A stretch of DNA of 64,000 bases from Georgenia_B sunbinii (GTDB lineage: Bacteria; Actinomycetota; Actinomycetes; Actinomycetales; Actinomycetaceae): assembly GCF_036421855.1 (NCBI RefSeq), contig NZ_JAZGOK010000007.1. One strand, given 5' to 3'. This document shows, piece after piece, positions 28,470 through 35,828 of this stretch. The position numbers and the translations under genes are program-made. The notes under the pieces were generated by a model. The model ran no database searches, was not told the origin of the DNA, and saw only the letters and a list, made by a program, of their open reading frames with translations. How positions within the stretch are numbered: position 1 is the first letter of the stretch; every line of letters starts with the position of its first letter.

Positions 28470-28543
28470 GGCGGGGTAGCTCAGGTGGTTAGAGCACACG
28501 GCTCATAATCGTGGTGTCGCGGGTTCAAGTCCCGCCCCCGCTA
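28470..28543 (+). tRNA. tRNA-Met (CAT), elongator type
   Basis: Acceptor GGCGGGG/CCCCGCT (terminal G-T pair), anticodon loop CTCATAA giving CAT, T-stem GCGGG/CCCGC. The D-arm and lack of three consecutive G-C pairs at the anticodon stem indicate an elongator rather than an initiator tRNA. rpmG follows 52 bp later. Confidence 0.93.
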
Positions 28544-28595
28544 CTGAACGACTACGGCTCCGGGTTCCGGTGCCCCGATGAACGCGAGGAAACAC

Positions 28596-28766
28596 GTGGC
28601 CAGCAAGTCAAGCGACGTTCGCCCCAAGATCACGCTCGCCTGCGAGCAGTGCAAGGAGCGCAACTACATCACCAAGAAGAACCGTCGGAACAACCCCGAC
28701 CGGCTCGAGATGAAGAAGTTCTGCCCGCGCGACAACGCTCACACGGTCCACCGCGAGACCCGCTGA
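28596..28766 (+). CDS. rpmG: 50S ribosomal protein L33
   Basis: Small large-subunit protein of 56 residues. Sequence text LACEQCKERNYITKKNRRNN and HTVHRETR is typical. The GTG at 28596 follows GAGGAA and is preferred to an in-frame ATG at 28578. Only one Cys pair (CEQC) is complete; the second pair is reduced to one Cys (FCPRD), so zinc binding is doubtful. Placed before hadA as in many actinobacteria. Confidence 0.95.
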   Translation: MASKSSDVRPKITLACEQCKERNYITKKNRRNNPDRLEMKKFCPRDNAHTVHRETR

Positions 28767-28780
28767 TCGGTCTCCTGGCC

Positions 28781-28786
28781 TAGGCT
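28781..28786 (+). promoter_or_regulatory. -10 box of leaderless hadA promoter
   Basis: TAGGCT ends 6 nt before the hadA GTG with no Shine-Dalgarno between, which predicts a leaderless mRNA starting at or by the GTG. Confidence 0.5.
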
Positions 28787-28792
28787 TGTCAG

Positions 28793-29266
28793 GTGACTGA
28801 CAACGCCCCCCGCCCCACCAGCGTCAACCTGACGCTCGTGGGGCGTGTTTTTTCCCCGAGCGAGACCTACCGGGTCAGCGCCGCGAAGATCGCCGAGATG
28901 GCCGCGGCGACCGGCAGCGAGCATCCCGCGCACACCGACCCCGCCGCGGCGAGGGCGTTGGGCTACGACGACGTCGTCGCGCCCCCGACCTTCGCGGTGG
29001 TGCTGGCGCAGCGGGCTGAGCAGGCCTACATCGCCGACCCGGAGTCGGGTATCGACTTCTCTCGCGTCGTCCACGCCGAGGAGCGGTTCACCCACCACCG
29101 CCCGATCATCGCGGGGGACCGGCTGCGCACCACGGTGCACGTCGACTCGTTGACCGAGCGGGCCGGGATCGCGATGGTTGCCACCCGCGCCGAGATCGCC
29201 GACGAGGCCGGTGAGCCGGTCGCCACCGTCCGGTCCACGCTGGCCGTACGCGGAGAGGGACGCTGA
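28793..29266 (+). CDS. hadA: MaoC-like dehydratase, HadA-type subunit
   Basis: Hot-dog-fold protein of the family whose mycobacterial member HadA pairs with HadB as (3R)-hydroxyacyl-ACP dehydratase. 157 residues. The region TGSEHPAHTDPAAARALGYDD replaces the catalytic D-x-x-x-x-H pattern of active MaoC subunits, fitting a substrate-holding, non-catalytic partner. Its stop overlaps the hadB ATG (TGATG). Without mycolate genes in sight, a role in general fatty-acid or other acyl-chain dehydration is an inference. Confidence 0.82.
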   Translation: MTDNAPRPTSVNLTLVGRVFSPSETYRVSAAKIAEMAAATGSEHPAHTDPAAARALGYDDVVAPPTFAVVLAQRAEQAYIADPESGIDFSRVVHAEERFTHHRPIIAGDRLRTTVHVDSLTERAGIAMVATRAEIADEAGEPVATVRSTLAVRGEGR

Positions 29267-29679
29267 TGGCCCGCGACGAGCTCACCGTGGGTGAGGAGCT
29301 GTTCGCCCGGACCTACCCGATCGACCGTGCCCGGCTGGTCCGCTACGCGGGCGCCTCCGGGGACTTCAACCCGATCCACTACAACGAGCGCTTCGCCCGC
29401 GAGGTCGGCCTCGACGGGGTCATCGCCCACGGCATGGCCACCATGGGGCTTGCGGCGGCCGCTGTCGCCGACTGGGCGGGCGACCCGGGCGCCGTCGTCG
29501 ACTACGGCGTGCGCTTCACCCGCCCGATCGTCGTGCCCGACCCGGGCAGCGTCGATGTCGAGGTCCGGGGCAAGGTCGGCGCGCTCGACGACGACGGCGT
29601 GGTGCGGGTAGACCTGACCGTCACCGTGGCGGGCAAGAGCGTGCTGGCCAAGGCGCAGGCCCGGGTCCGACGGCGGTGA
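29266..29679 (+). CDS. hadB: MaoC-like (3R)-hydroxyacyl dehydratase, HadB-type catalytic subunit
   Basis: 137-residue single hot-dog domain with the hydratase-2 catalytic pair Asp33 and His38 in YAGASGDFNPIHYN, followed by VIAHGMATMG. Coupled to hadA by a 1-bp overlap and to the next gene by GTGA. A third had gene (hadC), found in mycobacteria, is not present here. Confidence 0.87.
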   Translation: MARDELTVGEELFARTYPIDRARLVRYAGASGDFNPIHYNERFAREVGLDGVIAHGMATMGLAAAAVADWAGDPGAVVDYGVRFTRPIVVPDPGSVDVEVRGKVGALDDDGVVRVDLTVTVAGKSVLAKAQARVRRR

Positions 29680-30887
29680 CCGGGGCGCGAGCCCCGGGTA
29701 TCGGCCGCCGCGCGACGGTCGCGGTCCTGGTCACCTTCGCGCTCAACGGCTTCCTCTTCGCCAACTGGGTCTCCCGGCTGCCGGCCGTACGAGACCTGCT
29801 CGGGCTGGGGCCGGGCCAGATGGGGCTGCTGCTGCTCATCGGCTCCGCCGGCTCGCTGCTCGCGCTGCCGCTCACCGGCGGCGTCGCCCAGCGGTTCGGC
29901 ACCGCCCGCACGGTGCTCGGTGCGAGCACGGTGTCCGCCGCGGGCTTCGGCGTCATGGTCCTCGGGCTGCACGCCGGCATCGTGGGCGTGCTCGCTGCCG
30001 GGCTGCTCCTCGCGATGGTGGGGGTTGCCGGCTGGGACGTGGCGATGAACCTCGAGGGCGGCGCCGTCGAGCACGTCGTCGAGCGCCAGATCATGCCGCG
30101 GTTCCACGCTGCCTTCTCGATGGGCACGGTGGCCGGCGCGGGCGTGGGGGCACTGACCGCGCTCGGGCACGTACCGGTGACCGTCCACCTCGCCGTCGTC
30201 GCCCTCGTCGTCGCGCTGGGGGTGGCGGTCGCCGTCCGCGGGTTCCTGCCGTTCGCCCCGGCCACAACGGCGGCCGGCCACGGTCGGCGCCGGCAGCTCG
30301 CCGCGGCGCTCGGCGGCTGGCGGGAGGGGCGCACCGTGCTGCTCGGCGTCATGGTGCTCGCCTTCGCGCTCACCGAGGGCGCCGCCAACGACTGGCTGGC
30401 GCTGAGCGTCGTCGACGGCTTCGGTACGTCCGACGCCGTCGGTGCGGTCGGCTTCGGGGTGTTCGTGACCGCGATGACCCTCATGCGGCTGGCGGGGGAG
30501 CGGCTGCTCGCCCGGTTCGGCCGGGTGCTCGTGCTGCGGGGCACCACCGTGCTCGCCCTGTGCGGCCTGCTGCTGTTCGGGCTCTCCCCGTGGCTGTGGC
30601 TCTCGCTCGCCGGCGCGGTGCTGTGGGGCCTCGGCGCGGCCCTCGGCTTCCCGGTGGGGATGAGCGCCGCCGGCGACGAGCCGCTCAAGGCGGCGATGCG
30701 GGTCTCGGTGGTCTCGACCGTCGGGTACACCGCGTTCCTCACCGGACCGCCGCTGCTCGGGCTGCTCGCCGACCACGTGGGGTATCGCCACGCGCTGCTG
30801 GCGATCGCCGTCCCGCTCGTCGTCGGCTTCTGCCTCAGCGGCGTGGCACGGCCGGCGGCAGCGCGACCGGCGCGACCGGCGGGCTGA
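29676..30887 (+). CDS. Major facilitator superfamily transporter
   Basis: 403 residues with about 12 hydrophobic helices. N-terminal text NGFLFANWVSRLPAVRDLLG and the mid-protein GWDVAMNLEGGAVEH belong to an MFS group often annotated as sugar or drug transporters; substrate not predictable. GTG start overlaps hadB by 4 bp, so it is probably translated with the dehydratase pair. murB follows 59 bp later with its own promoter. Confidence 0.85.
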   Translation: MTGARAPGIGRRATVAVLVTFALNGFLFANWVSRLPAVRDLLGLGPGQMGLLLLIGSAGSLLALPLTGGVAQRFGTARTVLGASTVSAAGFGVMVLGLHAGIVGVLAAGLLLAMVGVAGWDVAMNLEGGAVEHVVERQIMPRFHAAFSMGTVAGAGVGALTALGHVPVTVHLAVVALVVALGVAVAVRGFLPFAPATTAAGHGRRRQLAAALGGWREGRTVLLGVMVLAFALTEGAANDWLALSVVDGFGTSDAVGAVGFGVFVTAMTLMRLAGERLLARFGRVLVLRGTTVLALCGLLLFGLSPWLWLSLAGAVLWGLGAALGFPVGMSAAGDEPLKAAMRVSVVSTVGYTAFLTGPPLLGLLADHVGYRHALLAIAVPLVVGFCLSGVARPAAARPARPAG

Positions 30888-30934
30888 CCCAGCGCGGTGC
30901 CGGCCGGCGCGCACCCAGGTCGTCGCCGCCCGGT

Positions 30935-30940
30935 TAGATT
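30935..30940 (+). promoter_or_regulatory. -10 box of leaderless murB promoter
   Basis: TAGATT ends 6 nt before the murB GTG and no ribosome binding site lies between. The arrangement equals that at hadA and menF. Confidence 0.5.
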
Positions 30941-30946
30941 GGTCCG

Positions 30947-32119
30947 GTGAGCACGCCCCCCACCGACGCCCGCGACCCGCGGCCCGCTGCCGCCGTCGAC
31001 GCCACGACGCTGGCTCAGCTGACCACCCTGCGCGTCGGAGGGCCGACGGCGAGCCTCGTCGAGGCCGAGACCGAGCAGGACCTGATCGACGCCGTCGCGG
31101 CGGCCGACGCCGATGGCGCGCCGCTGCTGGTGCTCGGGGGCGGCTCCAACCTGCTCGCCTCGGACGACGCCTTCGACGGCGTCGTCCTGCGGGACCTGCG
31201 GCGCGGGATCAGCGGCGGCTCGGAGGGGGCGTGCGCCGGTGCCTCCATCACAGTGCCCGCCGGGCAGCCGTGGGACGAGGTGGTCGCCACCGCGGTGGCC
31301 GAGGACTGGACGGGCCTGGAGGCGCTGTCGGGCATCCCCGGCTCGACCGGGGCCACACCCGTGCAGAACGTCGGCGCCTACGGCCAGGAGGTGGCCGAGA
31401 CGCTGGCCATGGTCCGGCTCTACGACCGGCTGGACCGCCGGGTGCGGACGCTGGCCGTCGGTGAGCTCGGTCTGGGCTATCGCACGAGCATCCTCAAGCG
31501 CTCCCGCACGGAGACGACCGACGCTCATGGCCGCCCCTGGGGCCCCACCGGCCGGTACGTCGTGCTGGCGGTGACCTTCCAGCTGCGGCTGGCCTCGCTG
31601 TCCGCACCGGTGCGCTACGCCGAGCTGGCGCGGGTGCTCGACGTCGAGCTGGGGACCCGCGTGCCGCAGCGAGAGGTGCGCGAGGCGGTGCTCGGGCTGC
31701 GCGGCGGCAAGGGCATGGTGCTCGACGACGCCGACCACGACACGTGGTCGGCCGGGTCGTTCTTCACCAACCCCGTGCTCACCGAGCAGCAGGCTGCCGA
31801 GCAGCTGCCCCCGGACGCCCCCCGCTTCCCGGTCGAGGACCACACCAAGATCGGCCAGATCGGGGGCGCCGCGCCGGTAGTGCCCGGCCTGGTGAAGACC
31901 TCCGCGGCGTGGCTCATCTCCCAGGCCGGCTTCGAGCGTGGCCACGGCGACCCGCGGCGGGCGTCGCTGTCGACGAAGCACGTGCTGGCGCTGACGAACC
32001 GCGGCGCCGCCTCGGCCGCGGACCTGCTGGCGCTGGCCCGCACTGTCCGCGACGGGGTCCGCGACCGGTTCGGGGTCGAGCTCGTCCCCGAACCCGTCCT
32101 CGTCGGCCTCGAGCTCTAG
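30947..32119 (+). CDS. murB: UDP-N-acetylenolpyruvoylglucosamine reductase MurB
   Basis: FAD enzyme that reduces UDP-GlcNAc-enolpyruvate to UDP-MurNAc for peptidoglycan. 390 residues; FAD-site LVLGGGSNLL, GATPVQNVGAYGQEV, YRTSILKRS, the catalytic-serine region WSAGSFFTNP and the C-terminal Glu in PEPVLVGLEL. The extra segment between the FAD and C-terminal domains marks it as a type I MurB. A hairpin at 32164-32181 follows. Confidence 0.95.
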   Translation: MSTPPTDARDPRPAAAVDATTLAQLTTLRVGGPTASLVEAETEQDLIDAVAAADADGAPLLVLGGGSNLLASDDAFDGVVLRDLRRGISGGSEGACAGASITVPAGQPWDEVVATAVAEDWTGLEALSGIPGSTGATPVQNVGAYGQEVAETLAMVRLYDRLDRRVRTLAVGELGLGYRTSILKRSRTETTDAHGRPWGPTGRYVVLAVTFQLRLASLSAPVRYAELARVLDVELGTRVPQREVREAVLGLRGGKGMVLDDADHDTWSAGSFFTNPVLTEQQAAEQLPPDAPRFPVEDHTKIGQIGGAAPVVPGLVKTSAAWLISQAGFERGHGDPRRASLSTKHVLALTNRGAASAADLLALARTVRDGVRDRFGVELVPEPVLVGLEL

Positions 32120-32163
32120 CGACCTCGAGCTCGAGCGACGCCGACGCTCAGCCGGTCCGGTCA

Positions 32164-32181
32164 GCCGGCCCGGCGGCCGGC
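32164..32181. terminator. hairpin between murB and convergent adenosine deaminase gene
   Basis: GCCGGCC/GGCCGGC with a 4-nt loop, within the 66-bp gap between convergent stops. No T-run. Confidence 0.4.
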
Positions 32182-32185
32182 ACAG

Positions 32186-33208
32186 TCAGCCGGGAGCCGC
32201 GAGCCAGGCGTCGATCTCGCCGAGCCACTGGCGCTTCGACCCGTCGCCGGCGAGGCTCGCCCGGACCGAGCCACGCGCCAGCTCCGCCAGGGCGGCGTCG
32301 TCGAGCCCGTGCTCGTCACGCGCGATGGCGTACTGGTCGACGAGGCGGTCGACGAACAGCAGCGGGTCGTCGGCGCTGAGCGCGATCTGCGCCCCGGAGT
32401 CGACCAGGGCACGCAGCGGCACGTCAGCGGCGGTGGGGTACACCCCGAGCGCGACGTTGCTCGCCGGTGCCACCTCCAACGAGATGCCGGCGTCGACCAC
32501 CTTCGCGAGCAGGTCGAGGTCCTCCGCGAGCCTGACGCCGTGGCCGAGCCGGGTAGGACCGAGGTGGGCGAGGACGTCACGGACGTGGTCGGGCCCCAGC
32601 AGCTCGCCGCCGTGCGGCACGCTCGCCAGGCCGGCGCGGCGGGCGATCGAGAACGCCCCGGCCCAGTCGCTGGTGGTGCCGCGCCGCTCGTCGTTGCTCA
32701 GCCCGAACCCGACGACCTCCCCGGGCCCGTCACCGGAGTGCTTGACCGCGAGCCGCGCCAGCGTGCGGGCGTCCAGCGGGTGGCGGGTGCGGGAGCCGGC
32801 GACGATGACGCCGACCTCCACGCCGGTGGCACGGCTCGACTCACGCGCCTCGTCGAGGACGATCTCCAGCGCGGGGGTGAGCCCACCGACGAAGGGGGCG
32901 TAGGAGGTCGGATCGACCTGGATCTCCAGCCGGCGGGAGCCTTCGGCCGCGTCGTCCTCGGCGGCCTCCCGCACGATGCGGCGCATCGCGGACTCGCCGC
33001 GGACGACGGCGCGCGCCGAGTCGTACAGCCGCTGGAACCGGAACCAGCCGCGCTCACTGGCCGGCACCCGCAACGCCACGCCGTCGAGCAGCGCCGGTGG
33101 CAGCCGGACCCCGGCCTCGTCGGCGAGGTCGGCGAGCGTGCTCGGGCGCATCGACCCCGTGAAGTGAAGATGCAGATGGGTCTTGGGCAGTGTTGAGAGG
33201 TCCCGCAC
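32186..33208 (-). CDS. Adenosine deaminase
   Basis: Hydrolytic deamination of adenosine (or deoxyadenosine) to inosine in purine salvage. 340 residues; metal site KTHLHLHFTGSMRP near the N-terminus, HGGE with the catalytic Glu and nearby GHGVRL, and the C-terminal LSADDPLLF with the paired Asp residues. GTG at 33208 is chosen because the conserved core begins within ten residues; upstream frame is open but non-conserved. Related aminodeoxyfutalosine deaminases are a remote alternative. Divergent from the APH-fold gene. Confidence 0.87.
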   Translation of the reverse strand: MRDLSTLPKTHLHLHFTGSMRPSTLADLADEAGVRLPPALLDGVALRVPASERGWFRFQRLYDSARAVVRGESAMRRIVREAAEDDAAEGSRRLEIQVDPTSYAPFVGGLTPALEIVLDEARESSRATGVEVGVIVAGSRTRHPLDARTLARLAVKHSGDGPGEVVGFGLSNDERRGTTSDWAGAFSIARRAGLASVPHGGELLGPDHVRDVLAHLGPTRLGHGVRLAEDLDLLAKVVDAGISLEVAPASNVALGVYPTAADVPLRALVDSGAQIALSADDPLLFVDRLVDQYAIARDEHGLDDAALAELARGSVRASLAGDGSKRQWLGEIDAWLAAPG

Positions 33209-33268
33209 GCCGCGAGTCTGCCATGCCTTCGGCGGTCGGTCGCCGCGCAGACGTGATGGACTGGGGCC

Positions 33269-34486
33269 ATGGACGAGGCGCTGTCGCAGATCGAGCGGGC
33301 CGATGTCGGCCTGCTCACCGGCCCGGAGGCGGGTGAGATCCTGCAGGCGGCGCTCGCGGTCGACGGTCACGAGCTGGGGCAGTGGCGGGTGCACACCGTC
33401 CACCACCGCCCCGGTGCGGGCGTCACCGTCGGCTACACGGTGCGCGCGGCGCCCGACGGCCCGGAGGACTACCTCTGCGCGACGACGGCGCGGCTCACCG
33501 CCGCTGCCGGCGCCGGGCTGGTGCGCCTGGAGAGCGGCTCGACGGTCATCCACGTGTGGCGCCACCCGGCCGACCCGGAGCTGCCGGCGCTCGGCGCCGC
33601 GTGCTCCCCGGACCAGCTGGCCGACCGGCTCGGGCTGTCGACGAGGCCGGAGGTGGACCTGCTGGCCTACCGGCCGCTGCGCCGTGCCGTGCTGCGGGTG
33701 CGCGGCGAGCAGGTGCCCGACGGCGAGGTGTTCGTCAAGGTGGTGCGGCCGCGGGTGTTCGACGACTTCGTCGCCAGGCACCGGGTCCTCACCGACGCCG
33801 GGGTGCCCGCGCCCCGGGTGCTGCACGCCGAGGAGGGCGGGCTCGTCGTCCTCGGGGCGGGGCGCGGCACCTCGCTGGCGAACCTCCTCGCGGCGGGGCT
33901 GGACGAGCAGCAGGCCACCCAAGTGCTGGAGAACGTCGTCGCCGCGCTGGACCAGCTGCCGGCGGCGGTGCTCGACCTGCCGCGTCGGCAGGCCTGGTCC
34001 GAGCGGGCCGGCCACTACGGGCACGCCGCCAGCGTGGTGCTGCCCGAGCACGGCGAGCGGATCGCCCGGCTCGCTGAGGGAGTCACCGCGGCGCTCGAGG
34101 CCACCGACCCTGGGCCGCTGGTGCCCAGCCACGGTGACCTCTACGAGGCGAACCTGCTGATGACCGACCTCGACGTCAGTGCCGTGCTCGACGTCGACGC
34201 CGTCGGGCCGGGACGCCGCGTCGACGATCTCGCGTGCCTGCTCGCCCACGTGAGCGTGCTGCCCCACCTGGCACCGTCGACCTACCCCGGGGTGCCGGCG
34301 ACCCTCGCCACCTGGACCGCGCTGTGCGAGCGGCTCGTCGACCCCGGCGCGCTGCGGGCCCGCGCCGCCGGGGTGGTGCTGTCGCTCGTCGCCGGCGCCA
34401 AGCGTGGTGGCGGTGACGGCTGGCGGCGTGACGCCGAGGGACGGCTGGCCGAGGCCGAGCGGTGGCTGCGGGCGGTCGGCAGCTGA
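33269..34486 (+). CDS. APH-fold phosphotransferase (kinase), substrate unknown
   Basis: 405 residues. The C-terminal half has the aminoglycoside-phosphotransferase/choline-kinase catalytic loop SHGDLYEANLL and the metal-binding VLDVDAVGPG; the N-lobe is diverged. The fold phosphorylates small molecules (sugars, choline, antibiotics), but nothing here points to an antibiotic. Divergent from adenosine deaminase with 60 bp between starts. A 22-bp palindrome begins 7 bp after its stop. Specific function not assigned. Confidence 0.7.
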   Translation: MDEALSQIERADVGLLTGPEAGEILQAALAVDGHELGQWRVHTVHHRPGAGVTVGYTVRAAPDGPEDYLCATTARLTAAAGAGLVRLESGSTVIHVWRHPADPELPALGAACSPDQLADRLGLSTRPEVDLLAYRPLRRAVLRVRGEQVPDGEVFVKVVRPRVFDDFVARHRVLTDAGVPAPRVLHAEEGGLVVLGAGRGTSLANLLAAGLDEQQATQVLENVVAALDQLPAAVLDLPRRQAWSERAGHYGHAASVVLPEHGERIARLAEGVTAALEATDPGPLVPSHGDLYEANLLMTDLDVSAVLDVDAVGPGRRVDDLACLLAHVSVLPHLAPSTYPGVPATLATWTALCERLVDPGALRARAAGVVLSLVAGAKRGGGDGWRRDAEGRLAEAERWLRAVGS

Positions 34487-34492
34487 CCAGCG

Positions 34493-34536
34493 CAGATGAG
34501 AGGCCTCTCATCTGACCCTCCTGGTCGTCTCATCTG
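34493..34536 (+). promoter_or_regulatory. operator region upstream of Ser/Pro-rich protein 1
   Basis: A perfect 22-bp palindrome (CAGATGAGAGG and its complement, 34493-34514) is followed by a second TCTCATCTG at 34528-34536. The two TCTCATCTG copies start 22 bp apart (34506, 34528), two helical turns. The same layout, less perfect, precedes the paralogous gene at 35195, and related half-sites lie before the kinase gene. Binding by the adjacent OmpR-type regulator is inferred. Confidence 0.55.
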
Positions 34537-34597
34537 CCAGTGATGGCATGAGGGTTGATGCCGGCACGATGCGCGGCACACCGATACTGGAGGACAG

Positions 34598-35086
34598 ATG
34601 AACCCGCGACGTACGTGGATCGCCACCGGGGTGCTCGGTGTCATGGGCCTGGCCGGTGCCGGCATGGCAACCGCCGCTCTCTCCCAGCCGCCGTCGGCGC
34701 AGGAGCAGCCGGGCGTCATCGTCGAGAGCGCTGCCGCAAGCACGGGGTCGGGTGTCACCACCATCGACTCGGGCGACGGCGAGAGTCCCTCGCCGAGCCC
34801 CGCGGCCACCGAGGCACCGGTCCCGCCGACGGCGCCCAGCGCGCCGACGGCGAGCCCGAGCGCCGCCCCGCAGCCCTCGCCGAGCGCCGAGACGCCGGCG
34901 CCGGCGCCGGCACGCACCCAGCAGGCGGCGCCCCGCGCCCAGCAGACGGCCAAGCCCGCACCGAAGCAGTCCGCGAGCACCACCACCCGAGTCTCTGCGC
35001 CGAGCCCGGTGAGCGCGCAGACCCCGGTGTCCGCGGACTCACCCGACTCGCCCGACTCGCCGGAGTCCGCCGACTCCGCCGACTGA
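34598..35086 (+). CDS. Secreted Ser/Pro/Ala-rich protein of unknown function (paralogue 1)
   Basis: 162 residues, not assigned to a known family. Start MNPRRTWIATG, then a hydrophobic helix (about 9-28) like a signal peptide or anchor, then a low-complexity region rich in Pro, Ser, Ala and Thr without cysteine, ending in SPDSPDSPESADSAD. A GGAGGACAG ribosome binding site precedes the ATG. It shares with the next gene the N-terminal pattern (TGxLGV), a PGV(I/N) segment after the helix, and the terminal SADSAD. Such a chain could span the cell wall or be glycosylated; this is inference. Confidence 0.6.
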   Translation: MNPRRTWIATGVLGVMGLAGAGMATAALSQPPSAQEQPGVIVESAAASTGSGVTTIDSGDGESPSPSPAATEAPVPPTAPSAPTASPSAAPQPSPSAETPAPAPARTQQAAPRAQQTAKPAPKQSASTTTRVSAPSPVSAQTPVSADSPDSPDSPESADSAD

Positions 35087-35087
35087 C

Positions 35088-35129
35088 GATGAGACCGCCC
35101 TCATCACCGACTCCTCGCCGTCTCACCTG
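35088..35129 (+). promoter_or_regulatory. operator region upstream of Ser/Pro-rich protein 2
   Basis: Inverted repeat GATGAG (35088-35093) / CTCATC (35100-35105) followed by TCTCACCTG at 35121-35129. The CTCATC and TCTCACCTG elements are again 22 bp apart, and the surrounding text (CTCCTsGTCGTCTCAyCTG-like) parallels 34493-34536. Confidence 0.55.
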
Positions 35130-35194
35130 CAGCGGGTTGACTCAAGGGTATTGACGAGGTCCGCAGGAGCGGGCAGCAGACGAGGGAGAAACTG

Positions 35195-35713
35195 ATGAGC
35201 GTTCGTAAGTCGTGGGTCGTGACCGGTGCACTGGGCGTGGCGGCGATCGCTGCCGGCTCGCTGACGTCGGCGATGGCCGGGGACGACAGCACCAGCGGTG
35301 GCCCCGGGGTGAACATCGACGCCCACGCGCAGCAGGCGGCCACGGAGAGCGAGCGCACCGCTGCCAGCGCCACGCCGACCGCCGATGCCCGGGCAACTGA
35401 CCCCGCCTCGATCAGTGCGGGATCGTCGGTCACCGCGCAGACGGCGATGTCGGCGAAGAGTGCGATCTCGGCGAAGACGGCGGTCTCGCCCAACACCCCC
35501 AACAGCCCGGCCAGCGCGCAGAGCCCGCAGAGCCCGAACAGCCCGAACAGCCCCGCGAGCCCGGCCTCGCCGGCCAGCCCGAACACCCCCGACAGCCCCG
35601 CCTCGCCGGCCAGCCCGCCGAGCCCGCCGTCGCCGGCCAGCCCGAACACCCCTGACAGCCCCAACACGCCGAACAGCCCGAACAGCCCGGCCTCCGCCGA
35701 CTCGGCGGACTGA
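35195..35713 (+). CDS. Secreted Ser/Pro repeat protein of unknown function (paralogue 2)
   Basis: 172 residues, family unknown. N-terminal signal sequence with hydrophobic stretch (about 8-24) and a likely cleavage after SAMA (about 28). Residues 85-100 have a six-residue rhythm (TAMSA, KSAISA, KTAVSP) and residues 100-165 are SPN/SPA/SPD triplets with Pro every third residue, ending SADSAD. No cysteine, no sorting motif. GAGGGAGAAACTG before the ATG supports the start. Own upstream half-sites suggest separate transcription from paralogue 1. Convergent with the response regulator. Confidence 0.6.
   Translation: MSVRKSWVVTGALGVAAIAAGSLTSAMAGDDSTSGGPGVNIDAHAQQAATESERTAASATPTADARATDPASISAGSSVTAQTAMSAKSAISAKTAVSPNTPNSPASAQSPQSPNSPNSPASPASPASPNTPDSPASPASPPSPPSPASPNTPDSPNTPNSPNSPASADSAD
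35478..35700 (+). repeat. tandem 9/18-bp coding repeat (Ser-Pro triplets)
   Basis: The DNA repeats AACAGCCCG/GCCAGCCCG-like nonamers, many grouped in 18-bp steps, encoding SPN, SPA and SPD triplets in the secreted protein. Length is likely to vary between strains. Confidence 0.7.
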
Positions 35714-35749
35714 CCGGCAGAGCCCGCGGCACCGGGCGCTTTCGAGCAT

Positions 35750-35796
35750 GACGCGACGACCGGCACGTGGACACACCGCGTGCCGGTCGTCGCGTC
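35750..35796. terminator. strong bidirectional terminator hairpin
   Basis: A perfect 18-bp stem (35750-35767 with 35779-35796, 11-nt loop) lies between the convergent Ser/Pro protein gene and the response regulator gene. Confidence 0.65.
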
Positions 35797-35828
35797 GTGC
35801 CGCACCGGGGCGCGAGGGCGGTGCTGCG

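Noticed and set aside
28793..29679. hadA-hadB as proof of a mycolic-acid bacterium
   Set aside because: The pair is found in many actinobacteria without mycolates and hadC is absent here.
33269..34486. Antibiotic resistance kinase
   Set aside because: Only the general APH fold is seen; the N-lobe is diverged and there is no resistance or mobile context.
35430..35490. TAMSA/KSAISA/KTAVSP codons in the second Ser/Pro protein as a fourth copy of the 18-bp repeat family
   Set aside because: The period is similar but the nucleotides agree only loosely with the 15-nt unit; common ancestry cannot be supported by eye.
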